Positions 33,450 through 46,593 of a DNA stretch of 64,000 bases are shown here, piece by piece. Each line of letters starts with the position of its first letter. The first letter of the stretch is position 1. Location of the stretch: positions 434,001-498,000 of the forward strand of contig CABJAC010000001.1 of the NCBI GenBank assembly GCA_902363455.1. Direction: 5' to 3'. Under the pieces are notes generated by a model. It saw only the letters and a list, made by a program, of their open reading frames with translations. It had not been told where the DNA came from and did no database searches. Source of the DNA: Caryophanales bacterium. GTDB taxonomy: Bacteria > Bacillota > Bacilli > Exiguobacteriales > Exiguobacteriaceae. The position numbers and the translations under genes were made by a program.

Positions 33450-34111
33450 GTACATTTTTTGCAGATGTGGATTGGGATATGGTCTGGGAAGCAACCGGTA
33501 GTACAGTCTATATGACGGCTGTTGCAGGGCTTGCAACGTTTATCCTCGGATTGGTTATCGGTCTATTGTTATACGCGACAAACGAAGAATTGTTATTCAA
33601 GAACCGAGCATTGTATTCTGTCCTCAGTTTTTTAGTCAATATCTTCCGTTCGATTCCGTTTATCATTTTATTAATCTTGTTGATCCCGATTACGAAAATC
33701 ATTGTCGGATCATTTTTAGGACCGACCGCTGCGTTACCGGCGTTAATTCTGGGTGCAGCACCGTTTTACGGCCGGATGGTCGAACTCGCTCTTCGTGAAG
33801 TTGATAAAGGGGTCATTGAAGCTGCCGAATCGATGGGCGCAACGAAGTTCCAAATCATCTATAAAGTCTTGATTCCGGAAGCTCTTCCGGCAATCGTTTC
33901 AGGTATTACCGTAACACTCGTCGCACTCGTCGGTTACACGGCAATGGCCGGGTTAGCCGGTGGTGGTGGACTTGGAGACATGGCCTTCATCGAAGGCTTC
34001 CAGCGCTCACAAAATAACATCACCGTTATCGCGACACTGTTGATTCTTGTCATCGTCTTTATTATTCAGATTATTGGTGATTTGCTCGTCAAGGCAATCG
34101 ATAAACGATAA
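33446..34111 (+). CDS. metI: Methionine ABC transporter permease
   Basis: A 221-residue inner-membrane permease with five predicted helices. The EAA loop, which contacts MetN, is EAAESMGATKFQIIYKVLIPEALP (about 127-150, with its Gly). The conserved AGLAGGGGLGDMAF follows. The start overlaps the metN stop by 4 bp. Confidence 0.95.
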   Translation: MSTFFADVDWDMVWEATGSTVYMTAVAGLATFILGLVIGLLLYATNEELLFKNRALYSVLSFLVNIFRSIPFIILLILLIPITKIIVGSFLGPTAALPALILGAAPFYGRMVELALREVDKGVIEAAESMGATKFQIIYKVLIPEALPAIVSGITVTLVALVGYTAMAGLAGGGGLGDMAFIEGFQRSQNNITVIATLLILVIVFIIQIIGDLLVKAIDKR

Positions 34112-34142
34112 TACTAACTTTAATTCATTGGAGGAATCATTC

Positions 34143-34976
34143 ATGAAACTTTGGAAAAAATTTGTCGGCACAGCAGCAGTATCGGTCTTAGCAGTCAGCC
34201 TTGCAGCATGTGGAGAAGAATCTTCATCAGGCAGCGGCGATTCAAAAACACTCGTCATCGGAGCATCAAACGTTCCCCATGCTGAAATCTTGGAGCACGT
34301 TCAAAAAGAATATGAAGCAAAAGGCTACAAACTCGAAATCAAGAAATTCCAAGATTACGTGTTACCGAACAAAGCACTTGCTGAAAAAGAAATCGACGCA
34401 AACTACTTCCAACACGTACCGTATCTTGAGCAACAAGAAAAAGAAAACAAAGACTATAAATTTGAAAGTGCCGGCGGCGTTCACGTTGAACCACTCGGTG
34501 TCTATTCTAAGAAGTACAAGTCACTTGACAAATTACCAACAGGCGCAACGATCTTAACGAGCTCAAACGTCGCAGAACGTGGACGCGTTTTGACATTCCT
34601 TCAAAACGAAGGACTCATCAAACTAAAAGACGGTAAAACAACGGATGCACAATTGAAAGATATCGTAGAAAATCCAAAGAAAATTAAATTTAAAACGAAC
34701 ATTGAAGCATCACTCTTGCCGCAAGCCTACAAAAACAACGAAGGCGATGCTGTCTTGATCAACACGAACTACGCGATCGACAATGGGTTGAACCCGCTTA
34801 AAGATACAATCGCGCTTGAAGACGAGTCTTCGCCATACGTCAACATCATCGTGACGCGTGACGGGGACGAGAAAGACAAACGTGTCACGACGCTCTTAGA
34901 CATTCTTCATGAGAAAGAAACACAAGCTTGGATTAAAGAAAAATATAAAGGTGCTGTCGTTCCGGTCAGCAAATAA
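34143..34976 (+). CDS. metQ: Methionine-binding lipoprotein
   Basis: A 277-residue NlpA-family receptor anchored to the outer face of the membrane. Signal peptide with lipobox SLAACG (Cys near residue 22), then LVIGASNVPHAEILEHV, AEKEIDANYFQHVPYLEQ and the C-terminal DETQAWI-like helix (EKETQAWIKEKYKGAVVP). ATG 34143 follows GGAGGAA. It binds methionine, probably both enantiomers, and delivers it to MetNI. Confidence 0.95.
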   Translation: MKLWKKFVGTAAVSVLAVSLAACGEESSSGSGDSKTLVIGASNVPHAEILEHVQKEYEAKGYKLEIKKFQDYVLPNKALAEKEIDANYFQHVPYLEQQEKENKDYKFESAGGVHVEPLGVYSKKYKSLDKLPTGATILTSSNVAERGRVLTFLQNEGLIKLKDGKTTDAQLKDIVENPKKIKFKTNIEASLLPQAYKNNEGDAVLINTNYAIDNGLNPLKDTIALEDESSPYVNIIVTRDGDEKDKRVTTLLDILHEKETQAWIKEKYKGAVVPVSK

Positions 34977-34988
34977 TCTGCTCAATCG

Positions 34989-35029
34989 ATGCATTCTTCC
35001 TATATAATGGAAGGATGCATTATTTTTTT
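34989..35029 (+). terminator. Terminator of metNIQ
   Basis: A 12-bp stem (34989-35000 with 35009-35020) with one G-T pair is followed by TATTTTTTT. Confidence 0.87.
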
Positions 35030-35048
35030 GTTTAAAGGGGGGATCTGC

Positions 35049-36275
35049 ATGCAGCGTTTGAAACAGCTTCATCCATTGACGATCGGGGTTTTGCTCGGCA
35101 CGTTTTTCGCCCGGCTCGGGACATTCATCACGATGCCGTTTTTTGCGATTTACTTATCCGTCGTCTTAAAGTTCAGCCCGGTTGATGTCGGCTGGATTCT
35201 CAGTATCTCAGCCATCGCGAGTCTCGTCATGAGCTTCATCGGCGGAACGTTATCCGACCGGTATGGCCGGCGGACGATGATGCTGAGCGGAACCTTTGGA
35301 TTTGTCCTCGTCTTCATCGGACTGGCACAAGTCGAGACGTTTTGGGCGTTTTTCGTCTTAAGTGCTCTGAACGGCGTGTTCCGGTCCGTCTTCGAACCGT
35401 CGGCGCGGGCGTTGATTAGTGATACGACGGAGGAAGAGAACCGGTTGTTCGTCTTTAACATCCGTTATACGTGCATCAACATCGCAGCCGCGATCGGACC
35501 GGGGATTGCGTTGTTGCTCAGTGCAGGAAATACAGCGATTACCTTCTATATTACAGCGTTCGTCTATCTCGGCTACGGCGTCGCCACTTTCATCCTGTTC
35601 AAGCGGTATCCGATCACAGAAAGTCATGGCGGGAAAAAAGTGTCATTCGGCGCAACGGTCCGTCTGCTGAAGACGGACATCGCCTTTACGTTCGCGCTCG
35701 CCGGCATCATCTTCGGCGTCTTCGGATACAGTCAGTTCAACTCGACGTTGCCTCAGTTTTTGACGACGACGACCTTATTGTCCGGCGGAACGAGTTTGTT
35801 TGCCTTGTTGATTACGATTAACGCGATCACGGTGCTCGTCGTCCAGTACCCGATCATGAAGTTCGGCGTCAAGACGTCACCGCTCGTGTCGATCACGGTC
35901 GGCATTGCGACCGTCGCCGTCGGTTTGTTCGTCATGGGAACAGCCGGTACGGTCTGGTTGATGATCGGCGCGATGTTCATCTTCACATGCGGGGAAGTGA
36001 TGATGTTCACGATGACGGATATCTTGACCGACAGCTTTGCGACGCCGGAATTACGGGGAAGTTATTTTGGTGCGATGGGCTTGACGTCAATCGGACAATC
36101 GGTCGGACCGGTCGTCGGCGGTCAATTGTTACTTTATTTTGGTGCAGATCGACCACTGCCGATTTTTGGTGCCTTAGCGCTCTTGACATTACTCGGTATC
36201 CCACTGCTCTTACTGTCACAGCGGGTTCACCGACAATCGAAAGTGGAAGAAGAGAAGGAAGTCGTCTCACTTTAA
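35049..36275 (+). CDS. MFS transporter
   Basis: A 408-residue major facilitator with 12 predicted helices. The helix 2-3 loop motif A appears as GGTLSDRYGRRTMML; helix 4-5 residues RSVFEPSARALISD are typical of drug or metabolite exporters of the DHA1-like group. The hydrophilic tail ends VEEEKEVVSL. ATG 35049 follows AAGGGGGGA. Whether it is linked to methionine or sulfur metabolism is not shown; a terminator separates it from metNIQ. Confidence 0.88.
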   Translation: MQRLKQLHPLTIGVLLGTFFARLGTFITMPFFAIYLSVVLKFSPVDVGWILSISAIASLVMSFIGGTLSDRYGRRTMMLSGTFGFVLVFIGLAQVETFWAFFVLSALNGVFRSVFEPSARALISDTTEEENRLFVFNIRYTCINIAAAIGPGIALLLSAGNTAITFYITAFVYLGYGVATFILFKRYPITESHGGKKVSFGATVRLLKTDIAFTFALAGIIFGVFGYSQFNSTLPQFLTTTTLLSGGTSLFALLITINAITVLVVQYPIMKFGVKTSPLVSITVGIATVAVGLFVMGTAGTVWLMIGAMFIFTCGEVMMFTMTDILTDSFATPELRGSYFGAMGLTSIGQSVGPVVGGQLLLYFGADRPLPIFGALALLTLLGIPLLLLSQRVHRQSKVEEEKEVVSL

Positions 36276-36328
36276 AGTCATTCTCAGTAAAGACGCTTGT
36301 TTTGAGAAAAAACCATGAGCGATGACGC

Positions 36329-36378
36329 TTGAATAATGTGGTATGATTCATTAAGATTAGAATGATACTAAATTAGTA
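36329..36378 (+). promoter_or_regulatory. Promoter of the suf operon with palindromic candidate operator
   Basis: TTGAAT (36329-36334), 17 bp, TAAGAT (36352-36357). Ten bp downstream is TACTAAATTAGTA (36366-36378), a perfect 13-bp palindrome at the expected start of transcription. No known Bacillus regulator site was matched. Confidence 0.5.
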
Positions 36379-36431
36379 ACTCTCGTGAACTGAATCGTCA
36401 GACACGAAATGAATAGATGGAGGGATTCTAC

Positions 36432-37217
36432 ATGAAGGCTTCACACTTGAAGATTGAAGATCTACACGTCGCAATCGACGGCAAAGAAATCTTGAAAGGC
36501 GTCAACTTAGAAATCAAAGGCGGCGAAATCCACGCGGTCATGGGGCCAAACGGGACTGGTAAATCGACACTTGCATCAGCATTGATGGGTCACCCGACTT
36601 ACGAAGTAACGTCTGGTTCAGTCACACTCGACGGCGAAGATGTCCTCGAGATGGAAGTCAACGAACGCGCACAAGCAGGTATGTTCCTCGCGATGCAATA
36701 CCCAAGCGAAATCAGTGGTGTCACGAACTCGGACTTCTTGCGTTCAGCAATCAACTCACGCCGCGAAGAAGGCGATGAAATCTCACTCATGAAATTCATC
36801 CGTCAACTCGACGCACAAATGGGTCTTCTTGAAATGCCGGGCGAAATGGCACACCGTTACCTCAACGAAGGTTTCTCAGGCGGAGAGAAGAAACGGAATG
36901 AAATCCTCCAAATGACGATGTTGAAACCAGCCATCGCCATCCTTGACGAAATCGATTCAGGTCTTGATATCGATGCGCTTAAAGTCGTCGCAAAAGGTGT
37001 CAACGAAATGCGTTCACCTGAATTCGGCTGCTTGATCATCACGCACTATCAACGCCTCTTGAACTATATCGAGCCAGACTTCATCCACATCATGATGGGC
37101 GGAAAAATCGTCATGTCAGGTGGAAAAGAACTTGCACACCGTTTAGAAGCAGAAGGTTATGACTGGGTTAAAAAAGAACTCGGCATCGAAGAAGTCGAAA
37201 TCGAAACAAAAGCGTAA
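36432..37217 (+). CDS. sufC: Fe-S cluster assembly ATPase SufC
   Basis: A 261-residue ABC-type soluble ATPase that forms the SufBCD scaffold with SufB and SufD. Walker A GPNGTGKSTL (about 39-48), signature FSGGEKKRNE and Walker B AIAILDEIDSGLD are intact. ATG 36432 follows GGAGGG by 7 bp. First gene of sufCDSUB, the only Fe-S assembly operon of most Bacillota and probably essential. Confidence 0.97.
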   Translation: MKASHLKIEDLHVAIDGKEILKGVNLEIKGGEIHAVMGPNGTGKSTLASALMGHPTYEVTSGSVTLDGEDVLEMEVNERAQAGMFLAMQYPSEISGVTNSDFLRSAINSRREEGDEISLMKFIRQLDAQMGLLEMPGEMAHRYLNEGFSGGEKKRNEILQMTMLKPAIAILDEIDSGLDIDALKVVAKGVNEMRSPEFGCLIITHYQRLLNYIEPDFIHIMMGGKIVMSGGKELAHRLEAEGYDWVKKELGIEEVEIETKA

Positions 37218-37235
37218 GACGAGGGAGGAAGCATG

Positions 37236-40162
<2,927 letters not shown>

Positions 40163-40195
40163 ACTTCGGTCAGTAAGTAAGAGGAGGAAACGAAC

Positions 40196-41593
40196 ATGGC
40201 TAAGAACATACCTGAAATTGGCGATTATAAATATGGTTTCCACGATCGCGATATCTCGATCTTCCGTTCTGGACGTGGCTTGACGACAGAAGTCGTCGAG
40301 ACGATCTCGAAAATGAAGGAAGAACCGCAATGGATGCTTGATTTCCGTCTGAAATCACTCAAGATTTTCAACGAACAAGCAATGCCAGCATGGGGCGGCG
40401 ATTTATCAGATCTTCGTTTTGATGACATCACGTATTATGTTAAACCATCAGAACGTGCTGAAAAATCATGGGATGAAGTACCGGAAGAAATCAAACGTAC
40501 GTTTGACAAACTCGGAATCCCGGAAGCTGAGCAAAAATACCTCGCGGGTGTTTCGGCACAGTATGAATCAGAAGTCGTGTATCACAACATGAAGAGCGAA
40601 CTGGAAGATCAAGGGATCGTCTTCAAAGATACAGATACAGCACTCAAAGAAAACGAAGATTTATTCCGTGAGTACTTCGGTAAATTGATTCCGCCGACGG
40701 ATAACAAGTTCGCTGCCCTCAACACAGCGGTCTGGTCGGGTGGTTCATTCATCTACGTACCAAAAGGTATCAAGATGGATACGCCGCTTCAAGCCTATTT
40801 CCGGATCAACTCGGAAAACATGGGTCAATTCGAGCGGACGTTGATCATCGTTGACGAAGAAGCATCGGTTCATTACGTCGAAGGATGTACGGCACCGGTC
40901 TACACGACGAACTCGCTTCACTCAGCAGTCGTTGAGATCTTCATCAACAAAAACGCGTACTGCCGTTATACGACGATCCAAAACTGGGCGAACAACGTCT
41001 ACAACCTCGTTACGAAACGTGCGATTTGTGAAGCCGGCGCGACGATGGAATGGGTCGATGGTAACATCGGTTCGAAATTGACGATGAAATACCCGGCCGT
41101 CATCCTTAAAGGTGAAGGTTCACGTGGTATGACATTATCAATCGCCATCGCAGGTAAAGGTCAACACCAAGATGCGGGCGCGAAGATGATTCACCTTGCA
41201 CCGAACACATCGTCGACGATCGTCTCGAAGTCGATTTCAAAACACGGTGGGAAAGTAACGTACCGTGGGATTGTCCACTTTGGTCGTAAAGCGACAGGCG
41301 CACGTTCGAACATCGAATGTGACACGCTGATCATGGACAATCAATCGACATCAGATACGATTCCGTATAACGAAATTCTCAACGATAACATTTCGCTTGA
41401 ACACGAAGCGAAGGTGTCGAAAGTCTCAGAAGAGCAATTGTTCTACCTGATGAGCCGCGGGATTTCACAAGAAGAAGCAACAGAAATGATCGTCATGGGC
41501 TTCATCGAGCCGTTCACAAAAGAATTGCCGATGGAATATGCGGTCGAAATGAACCGTCTCATCAAGTTCGAGATGGAAGGTTCAATCGGATAA
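40196..41593 (+). CDS. sufB: Fe-S cluster assembly protein SufB
   Basis: A 465-residue scaffold protein on which the nascent cluster forms. Conserved stretches: [64 protein letters not shown] (the Cys that in other SufB proteins takes part in the sulfur path or cluster) and [19 protein letters not shown]. It closes the operon, which lacks sufA; an IscA-type protein is encoded at 52421. Confidence 0.97.
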   Translation: MAKNIPEIGDYKYGFHDRDISIFRSGRGLTTEVVETISKMKEEPQWMLDFRLKSLKIFNEQAMPAWGGDLSDLRFDDITYYVKPSERAEKSWDEVPEEIKRTFDKLGIPEAEQKYLAGVSAQYESEVVYHNMKSELEDQGIVFKDTDTALKENEDLFREYFGKLIPPTDNKFAALNTAVWSGGSFIYVPKGIKMDTPLQAYFRINSENMGQFERTLIIVDEEASVHYVEGCTAPVYTTNSLHSAVVEIFINKNAYCRYTTIQNWANNVYNLVTKRAICEAGATMEWVDGNIGSKLTMKYPAVILKGEGSRGMTLSIAIAGKGQHQDAGAKMIHLAPNTSSTIVSKSISKHGGKVTYRGIVHFGRKATGARSNIECDTLIMDNQSTSDTIPYNEILNDNISLEHEAKVSKVSEEQLFYLMSRGISQEEATEMIVMGFIEPFTKELPMEYAVEMNRLIKFEMEGSIG

Positions 41594-41600
41594 TTTTTCC

Positions 41601-41632
41601 ACTCTCTCATCAACAGATGAGGGAGTTTTTTT
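41601..41632 (+). terminator. Terminator of the suf operon
   Basis: ACTCTCTCATC pairs with GATGAGGGAGT, followed by seven T. Confidence 0.88.
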
Positions 41633-41680
41633 CGGGAACAGCTAAAAATGGGTAAAGGATTGAAAAAGGAGGGAGTTATG

Positions 41681-42250
41681 ATGCGTAAACTCATTTATTC
41701 TTTTCAAGTCTCGCTCGACGGGTACATCGAGGATGCGTCGGGCAGCATCGCGTTTGCGTCACCGGACGCTGAGCTGCATCAGTATTTTAATGACTACGAG
41801 ACAGAATTTGATACCCATGTCTATGGACGTCGCCTGTACGAGATGATGCAGTACTGGGAGACGGCGGATCAAACGGACACCGATCCCATCATCGTAGCTT
41901 ATGCGAAGACGTGGCAAGCGCTTGAGAAAATCGTGTTCTCCGAGACGATGACAGCAGTCAAGGGCAATGCCCGACTTGCGACGAGACCACTGGCGGAGGA
42001 ATTGGCAGCATTGAAGCAGTCACCCGGGAAGAAAATCGCGATCGGCGGGGCGACGCTTGCGGCAGAAGCCGTCCGCTTGGACTTAATCGATCAGTATCAT
42101 GTCGTCATCTATCCCGTCTTACTCGGCGGCGGCAAGCGGATGTTTCCGTTGTTTGAGCAATCGTTGTCCTTAAAGCTCGTTGATCAGCAAACCTTTGCTT
42201 CCAGTTGCATCGCGTTGACGTATGAACGGGTCCGAACCGACTCCTTATGA
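41681..42250 (+). CDS. Dihydrofolate reductase family protein (RibD C-terminal-like)
   Basis: A 189-residue reductase of the RibD_C/DHFR-like fold: RKLIYSFQVSLDGYIEDASGS at the N-terminus, GRRLYEMMQYWE, and the NADPH-binding glycines in KKIAIGGATLAAEAVRLDLIDQYHV and PVLLGGGKRMF. Such stand-alone proteins are common in soil bacteria and their substrate is unknown; it is not a classical DHFR. ATG 41681 is 7 bp from GGAGGG; ATG 41678 is the alternative. Confidence 0.87.
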   Translation: MRKLIYSFQVSLDGYIEDASGSIAFASPDAELHQYFNDYETEFDTHVYGRRLYEMMQYWETADQTDTDPIIVAYAKTWQALEKIVFSETMTAVKGNARLATRPLAEELAALKQSPGKKIAIGGATLAAEAVRLDLIDQYHVVIYPVLLGGGKRMFPLFEQSLSLKLVDQQTFASSCIALTYERVRTDSL

Positions 42251-42267
42251 TCATCAATGAATCCACG

Positions 42268-42326
42268 AAACAAGCAGTCTTTTTCTCCTTATTTTTGAAG
42301 GAGTAGGAAGGATTTGCTTGTTTTTT
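42268..42326 (+). terminator. Terminator after the DHFR-like gene
   Basis: AAACAAGCA pairs with TTGCTTGTTT around an inner CTCCTT/AAGGAG helix, followed by six T. Confidence 0.75.
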
Positions 42327-42434
42327 ATATGAAGAACACACGTCTTTTCGAAGACGAGTCTTGAAGAAGAAATTCCCGATTCCGCTATGCTATGATAAAA
42401 AATATGAAGCGCATATAGATGAGGAGGGGGAAGG

Positions 42435-43280
42435 ATGATTTATGTCGGCGTGACCGGTTGGGGCGATCACGACAGCCTCTATCCGACACCACAAGACCGG
42501 AAAGAGAAGCTCGCTGCCTACGCGGGCCATTTTCCGGCAGTCGAGGTCGATTCAACGTATTATGCGATTCAACCGGAACGGAACTACCAAAAATGGGTCG
42601 CGGAAACACCGGATGCCTTCCGGTTCATCGTCAAGGTCCACCGGGCGATGAGTGGTCATGACCGGGAAAACAAGGATCCGCTTGGTCCAATCTTTGAACA
42701 ATACCTCGCGTCGATTGAACCGATGCGACAGAGTGGGAAGATTGCAGCAATTCTCGTCCAGCTCCCGCCTTGGTTTGATGTCAGTAAAGTCCATCTCGAG
42801 TATCTTCGGACGATCCGGAAGTCGCTGGCCGGTCTTCCTGTCGCGATCGAGTTTCGGAATCCGTCCTGGTATTCGGAAGCTTACCAAGAGCGGACGCTGC
42901 GTTTTTTGGCGGAGCATCAGTTCATCCATACGATCTGTGATGAACCGCAGACGGAAGATGGGTCTGTGCCGTTTGTTCCCGTCGTGACACAGGAGACGGC
43001 ATTTGTCCGTCTGCACGGCCGTAATATCAACGGATGGCTCAAGAAGCCCGGTCAAAGCAGTGAGGACTGGCGGAAGGTCCGTTGTCTGTACCGTTACTCG
43101 GAAGAAGAACTGCAAGGTTTGGCGACACACATCCGTTCACTTGCCGAACAGGCAAAAGACGTGTATGTTTTCTTTAACAACAACTCAGCAGGAGACGCCG
43201 TACCAAACGCCAAACGATTGATCGAGATTTTAGGTCTTGATTATGAATCGCTTGCGCCCCGGCAAATTTCCCTGTTTTAA
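42435..43280 (+). CDS. DUF72 domain-containing protein (YunF-like)
   Basis: A 281-residue TIM-barrel-like protein of the DUF72/YecE family. Typical pieces: YVGVTGWGDHDSLYP, EVDSTYYAIQPERNYQKW, FRFIVKVHRAMSGHD, VAIEFRNPSWY and VYVFFNNNSAGDAVPNA. Biochemical role unknown. It precedes yunD by 20 bp, and in B. subtilis yunF and yunD are also neighbours, so the two may be co-transcribed. Confidence 0.9.
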   Translation: MIYVGVTGWGDHDSLYPTPQDRKEKLAAYAGHFPAVEVDSTYYAIQPERNYQKWVAETPDAFRFIVKVHRAMSGHDRENKDPLGPIFEQYLASIEPMRQSGKIAAILVQLPPWFDVSKVHLEYLRTIRKSLAGLPVAIEFRNPSWYSEAYQERTLRFLAEHQFIHTICDEPQTEDGSVPFVPVVTQETAFVRLHGRNINGWLKKPGQSSEDWRKVRCLYRYSEEELQGLATHIRSLAEQAKDVYVFFNNNSAGDAVPNAKRLIEILGLDYESLAPRQISLF

Positions 43281-43300
43281 CACCTAGAGGAGGCTTGAGC

Positions 43301-44596
43301 GTGAAGTTACACGTCATTCATTATAACGATCTGCATTCACACTTTGATATGTGGCCTCGCTATATGTCGTTCATGAAAGAACACCGGACGTACGATTCCC
43401 TCGTCTTCGATTTAGGAGACCATGCGGACCGGGTCGCACCGGCGACGGAAGCGACGCAAGGTAAAATCAATACGCATCTATTAAATGAACTGTCCCCGAC
43501 GGCCGTCACGATCGGAAACAATGAAGGCATTACGTTTCCGCATGATTGGTTGGCGGACTTATATACGGACGCGACGTTCCCGGTCCTCGTCTCGAACTTG
43601 GCGGCACCGTTTGCGAAAGCCGGGATGATTCAACACTTACCGACGGGAAAAGTCGGGATTTTTGGGCTGACGGCTCCCTATTACGAGCTGTATGCCTTAC
43701 TTGGATGGACGATTGAAGATCCGTTGGAGGCGGCAGCACGTGAAATCGAAGCCTTGCGGGATCAAGTCGACGTCTTGATTTGTTTAAGTCATCTTGGGTT
43801 TTATCAGGATGAAGAACTGGCGGAACGTTTCCCGGAGCTCGATTTGATCATCGGAGCGCATACGCACCACGTCCTTGATGACGGGGTCGTCAAAAACGGG
43901 GTGTTGATTGCCCAGGCTGGAAAGTACGGTCAGTATGCAGGTGAAATCTACTTAAACACGGATACAGGAGAAAAAGAGGCTGTCCTGCATCCGCTTGAAG
44001 CTTATCCGGCAGACGAGGCGACATCGGTCTTACTCGATAAAGAACAGTATTTAGCGGAACGTCAGATGAAACAACCGATTGGACGGACATCAGGTCTGGC
44101 GAATGACTGGTTCAATCCGTCCCCGTTTACACAACTGCTCGCGGATACGATGCGCGACTGGTGTCAGGCGGACCTCGCCTGTGTGCCGGCCGGCATGTTG
44201 CTTGGCTCCTTGTCCCCGGGACCGGTCTCATCGTTTGATCTGCACCGGCTTTGTCCACATCCGATCAATCCGTGTAAGGTGACGATGACCGGTGTCGAAT
44301 TAAAAGCGTTTATCGACGAAGTCGAAACCGAACGCTTCGAACAATTAAAGGTCCGTGGTCTCGGTTTCCGTGGTAAATTGATGGGCAAAATGCATTATGC
44401 TGGAAATCATCAACACATTGACAATACAAAGACCTATACCGTCGTTCTCCCGGACATGTTTACATTTGGTCCTTTATTCCCGGAAATTAAAGAAATGCCG
44501 AAAGAATATTTCATGCCGGAACTCTTGCGGGATCTGTTGTTCAATCGCTTATCGGAGAAGTCAGAATTTGGTGAATTACCCGTCCGCAAACACTGA
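43301..44596 (+). CDS. yunD: Metallophosphatase / 5'-nucleotidase family protein YunD
   Basis: A 431-residue cytoplasmic relative of UshA-type nucleotidases. The N-terminal calcineurin-like domain carries [10 protein letters not shown] (metal-binding Asp/His), [21 protein letters not shown] and IIGAHTHHV; the C-terminal part (about 265-430) is a 5'-nucleotidase domain. No signal peptide is seen. GTG 43301 is taken because AGAGGAGG is 7 bp upstream; TTG 43295 is only 1 bp away. Substrate uncertain, probably nucleotides or related phosphoesters. Confidence 0.88.
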   Translation: MKLHVIHYNDLHSHFDMWPRYMSFMKEHRTYDSLVFDLGDHADRVAPATEATQGKINTHLLNELSPTAVTIGNNEGITFPHDWLADLYTDATFPVLVSNLAAPFAKAGMIQHLPTGKVGIFGLTAPYYELYALLGWTIEDPLEAAAREIEALRDQVDVLICLSHLGFYQDEELAERFPELDLIIGAHTHHVLDDGVVKNGVLIAQAGKYGQYAGEIYLNTDTGEKEAVLHPLEAYPADEATSVLLDKEQYLAERQMKQPIGRTSGLANDWFNPSPFTQLLADTMRDWCQADLACVPAGMLLGSLSPGPVSSFDLHRLCPHPINPCKVTMTGVELKAFIDEVETERFEQLKVRGLGFRGKLMGKMHYAGNHQHIDNTKTYTVVLPDMFTFGPLFPEIKEMPKEYFMPELLRDLLFNRLSEKSEFGELPVRKH

Positions 44597-44658
44597 ATAT
44601 TTGTTATACTGTAACAGAAATCAGGTCAGCTTTTACGGATAAAGGGGGAAACCGATTC

Positions 44659-45558
44659 ATGGGACGCGGAGAGATACAACGTAAACCAGAGTGGTTGAAA
44701 ATCAAGTTGAACACGAATGAGACATACACAGAACTCAAAAGTATGATGCGCGAGAAAAAGCTCCACACGGTATGTGAGGAAGCGAAATGTCCAAACATTC
44801 ATGAATGTTGGGCCGTGCGCCGGACGGCAACGTTCATGATTCTTGGAAGCATCTGTACACGGGCTTGTCGTTTTTGTGCCGTCACGACGGGTCGACCAAA
44901 CGAACTCGACTTAGAAGAACCGAAACGAGTGGCGGAATCCGTTCGTCTGATGAATCTGAAACATGCGGTCATCACAGCAGTTGCCCGTGATGATTTAAAT
45001 GACTTCGGGGCCGGTGTTTACGCGGAGACGGTGCGTGAAGTGCGTCGTATGAATCCGGAGACATCGATTGAAGTCTTACCGTCCGACATGGGTGGGAACT
45101 TTGACGCGTTACAGACGCTGATCGAAGCCAAGCCGGACATCATGAACCACAACATCGAGACGGTACGCCGCCTCACACCGACGGTCCGGGCGAAAGCAAC
45201 GTACGACCGGACACTTGAATTCCTGCGTCGTTCAAAAGAACTCGCACCGGAAATTCCGACGAAATCGAGTCTGATGCTCGGACTTGGGGAGACGTGGGAC
45301 GAAATCTTACAGACGATGGACGACCTGCGTGCGAACGACGTCGACATCATGACGATTGGTCAGTATCTCCAACCGACGAAAAAGCACTTGGATGTCATCA
45401 AGTACTACACGCCACAAGAATTTGCTGAATTAAAACAGATTGCGCTCGGAAAAGGCTTCTCGCATTGTGAGGCCGGTCCGCTTGTCCGTTCGTCGTACCA
45501 TGCTGACGAACAAGTCAACGCTGCGAAAAAAAATAAAGCGGCTCTACCAATCGATTGA
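44659..45558 (+). CDS. lipA: Lipoyl synthase
   Basis: A 299-residue radical SAM enzyme that inserts two sulfurs into protein-bound octanoate, for example on GcvH (27687-28070). The radical cluster motif is CTRACRFC; the auxiliary sacrificial cluster is bound by [12 protein letters not shown], with the C-terminal serine ligand in [18 protein letters not shown] precedes the start. It needs Fe-S clusters from the SUF system encoded about 3 kb upstream. Confidence 0.97.
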   Translation: MGRGEIQRKPEWLKIKLNTNETYTELKSMMREKKLHTVCEEAKCPNIHECWAVRRTATFMILGSICTRACRFCAVTTGRPNELDLEEPKRVAESVRLMNLKHAVITAVARDDLNDFGAGVYAETVREVRRMNPETSIEVLPSDMGGNFDALQTLIEAKPDIMNHNIETVRRLTPTVRAKATYDRTLEFLRRSKELAPEIPTKSSLMLGLGETWDEILQTMDDLRANDVDIMTIGQYLQPTKKHLDVIKYYTPQEFAELKQIALGKGFSHCEAGPLVRSSYHADEQVNAAKKNKAALPID

Positions 45559-45567
45559 TGATCCAGG

Positions 45568-45598
45568 ACCGTCCACGCTGCGTGCGAGGACGGTTTTC
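45568..45598 (+). terminator. Terminator of lipA
   Basis: ACCGTCC pairs with GGACGGT, followed by TTTT; a short stem. Confidence 0.65.
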
Positions 45599-45662
45599 TG
45601 CTGTCTGACGATTCGTTTTCAAGTATGATTATGGTAAGATAAAGGAAGCAGGGGGTGGAAAA

Positions 45663-46052
45663 ATGATACAAGTCAATCGTGAAAGATATGAAATCGTCGA
45701 AGAAAAACGAGAAGGATTTAACGAAGAAGCCTTCATCGGCCGGTTTAGTGATGTGCTCGAAAAATACGACTACATCGTCGGAGATTGGGGACACGGGCAA
45801 TTGCGCCTCCGTGGATTCTATGAAGACAACCATGAAAAAGCAACGTTTGATACAAAAATCTCCCACGTGGCGGATTATTTGTACGAATACTGCAATTTCG
45901 GCTGTGCGTATTTTATCGTCAAACGGATGGAATTCGTAGAAGGAGAAGAAGCACCACCTCGCTTCGACGGATCTTCAGCGAATACGTTAAAACTGAAACG
46001 GAAGTTTTCGGCGGAAAAAGAAGAAGTAAACGAAGTCAAAAGCGAACAGTAA
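45663..46052 (+). CDS. yutD: YutD family protein (DUF1027)
   Basis: A 129-residue cytoplasmic protein of unknown function, widespread in Bacillota. Characteristic text: FSDVLEKYDYIVGDWGHGQLRLRGFY (split by the family core) and YLYEYCNFGCAYFIVKR with two cysteines. The C-terminus is charged and probably disordered. B. subtilis has the same neighbours (lipA, yutD, yutE, yutF). GCAGGGGG lies 7 bp before the ATG. Confidence 0.9.
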   Translation: MIQVNRERYEIVEEKREGFNEEAFIGRFSDVLEKYDYIVGDWGHGQLRLRGFYEDNHEKATFDTKISHVADYLYEYCNFGCAYFIVKRMEFVEGEEAPPRFDGSSANTLKLKRKFSAEKEEVNEVKSEQ

Positions 46053-46074
46053 TCAAAATGACATTTGAAAGGAT

Positions 46075-46100
46075 GTTTCCGATTAGGTGTTTTCGGCTAA
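46075..46100 (+). promoter_or_regulatory. Possible SigB-type promoter of the YflT-like stress gene
   Basis: GTTTCC (46075-46080), 14 bp, GGCTAA (46095-46100) resembles the general-stress consensus GTTTAA-N12-15-GGGWAW. Motif only. Confidence 0.4.
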
Positions 46101-46136
46101 TAGTATAGTATTACGCACCTATAGGGGGAACTATCC

Positions 46137-46589
46137 ATGAGAATCGTCGGAATCTACCATTCAGTACCAGAAGTCGTCAGTGCTGTTCATGATTTACGTG
46201 TCGCAGGAGTTGTTTCAACAGATTTAAAAGTCATTGCCCATGATCGATATGATCTGGAACAGATCGAAGAATTGGCAGATCTGAACAATCAACAAACATC
46301 GACGCGTCTGTCGCAGGAAGACCATATGAATCTCTGGCAAGAGATCAAAGGCATCTTTAAAAAGGACAGTGCCGGATCTTCTTCACACAGCGATGTGCTT
46401 GAAGCGAGCGGATTGACGAAAGAGGATGTCAACCGTGCCAACAAAGCAGCGGAAGAGGGACAATTCGTCTTACTCGTCGGCGATGAAGCAGATCAACATT
46501 CTGAGCGGAAAGCCCACGATGAATCGGATAATACGAACGTTTTCAGTGGTCCAAACACGCTCAATGAGCGGAACGACCGGTTACTGTAA
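46137..46589 (+). CDS. General stress protein, YflT/GSP17M-like
   Basis: A 150-residue soluble protein. The first half, RIVGIYHSVPEVVSAVHDLRVAGV, is the ferredoxin-like YflT (general stress protein 17M) domain, and GQFVLLVGDE closes it; the tail is hydrophilic. In B. subtilis such proteins belong to the SigB regulon, and a SigB-like promoter is seen upstream. Molecular function unknown. Confidence 0.87.
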   Translation: MRIVGIYHSVPEVVSAVHDLRVAGVVSTDLKVIAHDRYDLEQIEELADLNNQQTSTRLSQEDHMNLWQEIKGIFKKDSAGSSSHSDVLEASGLTKEDVNRANKAAEEGQFVLLVGDEADQHSERKAHDESDNTNVFSGPNTLNERNDRLL

Positions 46590-46593
46590 CAGC

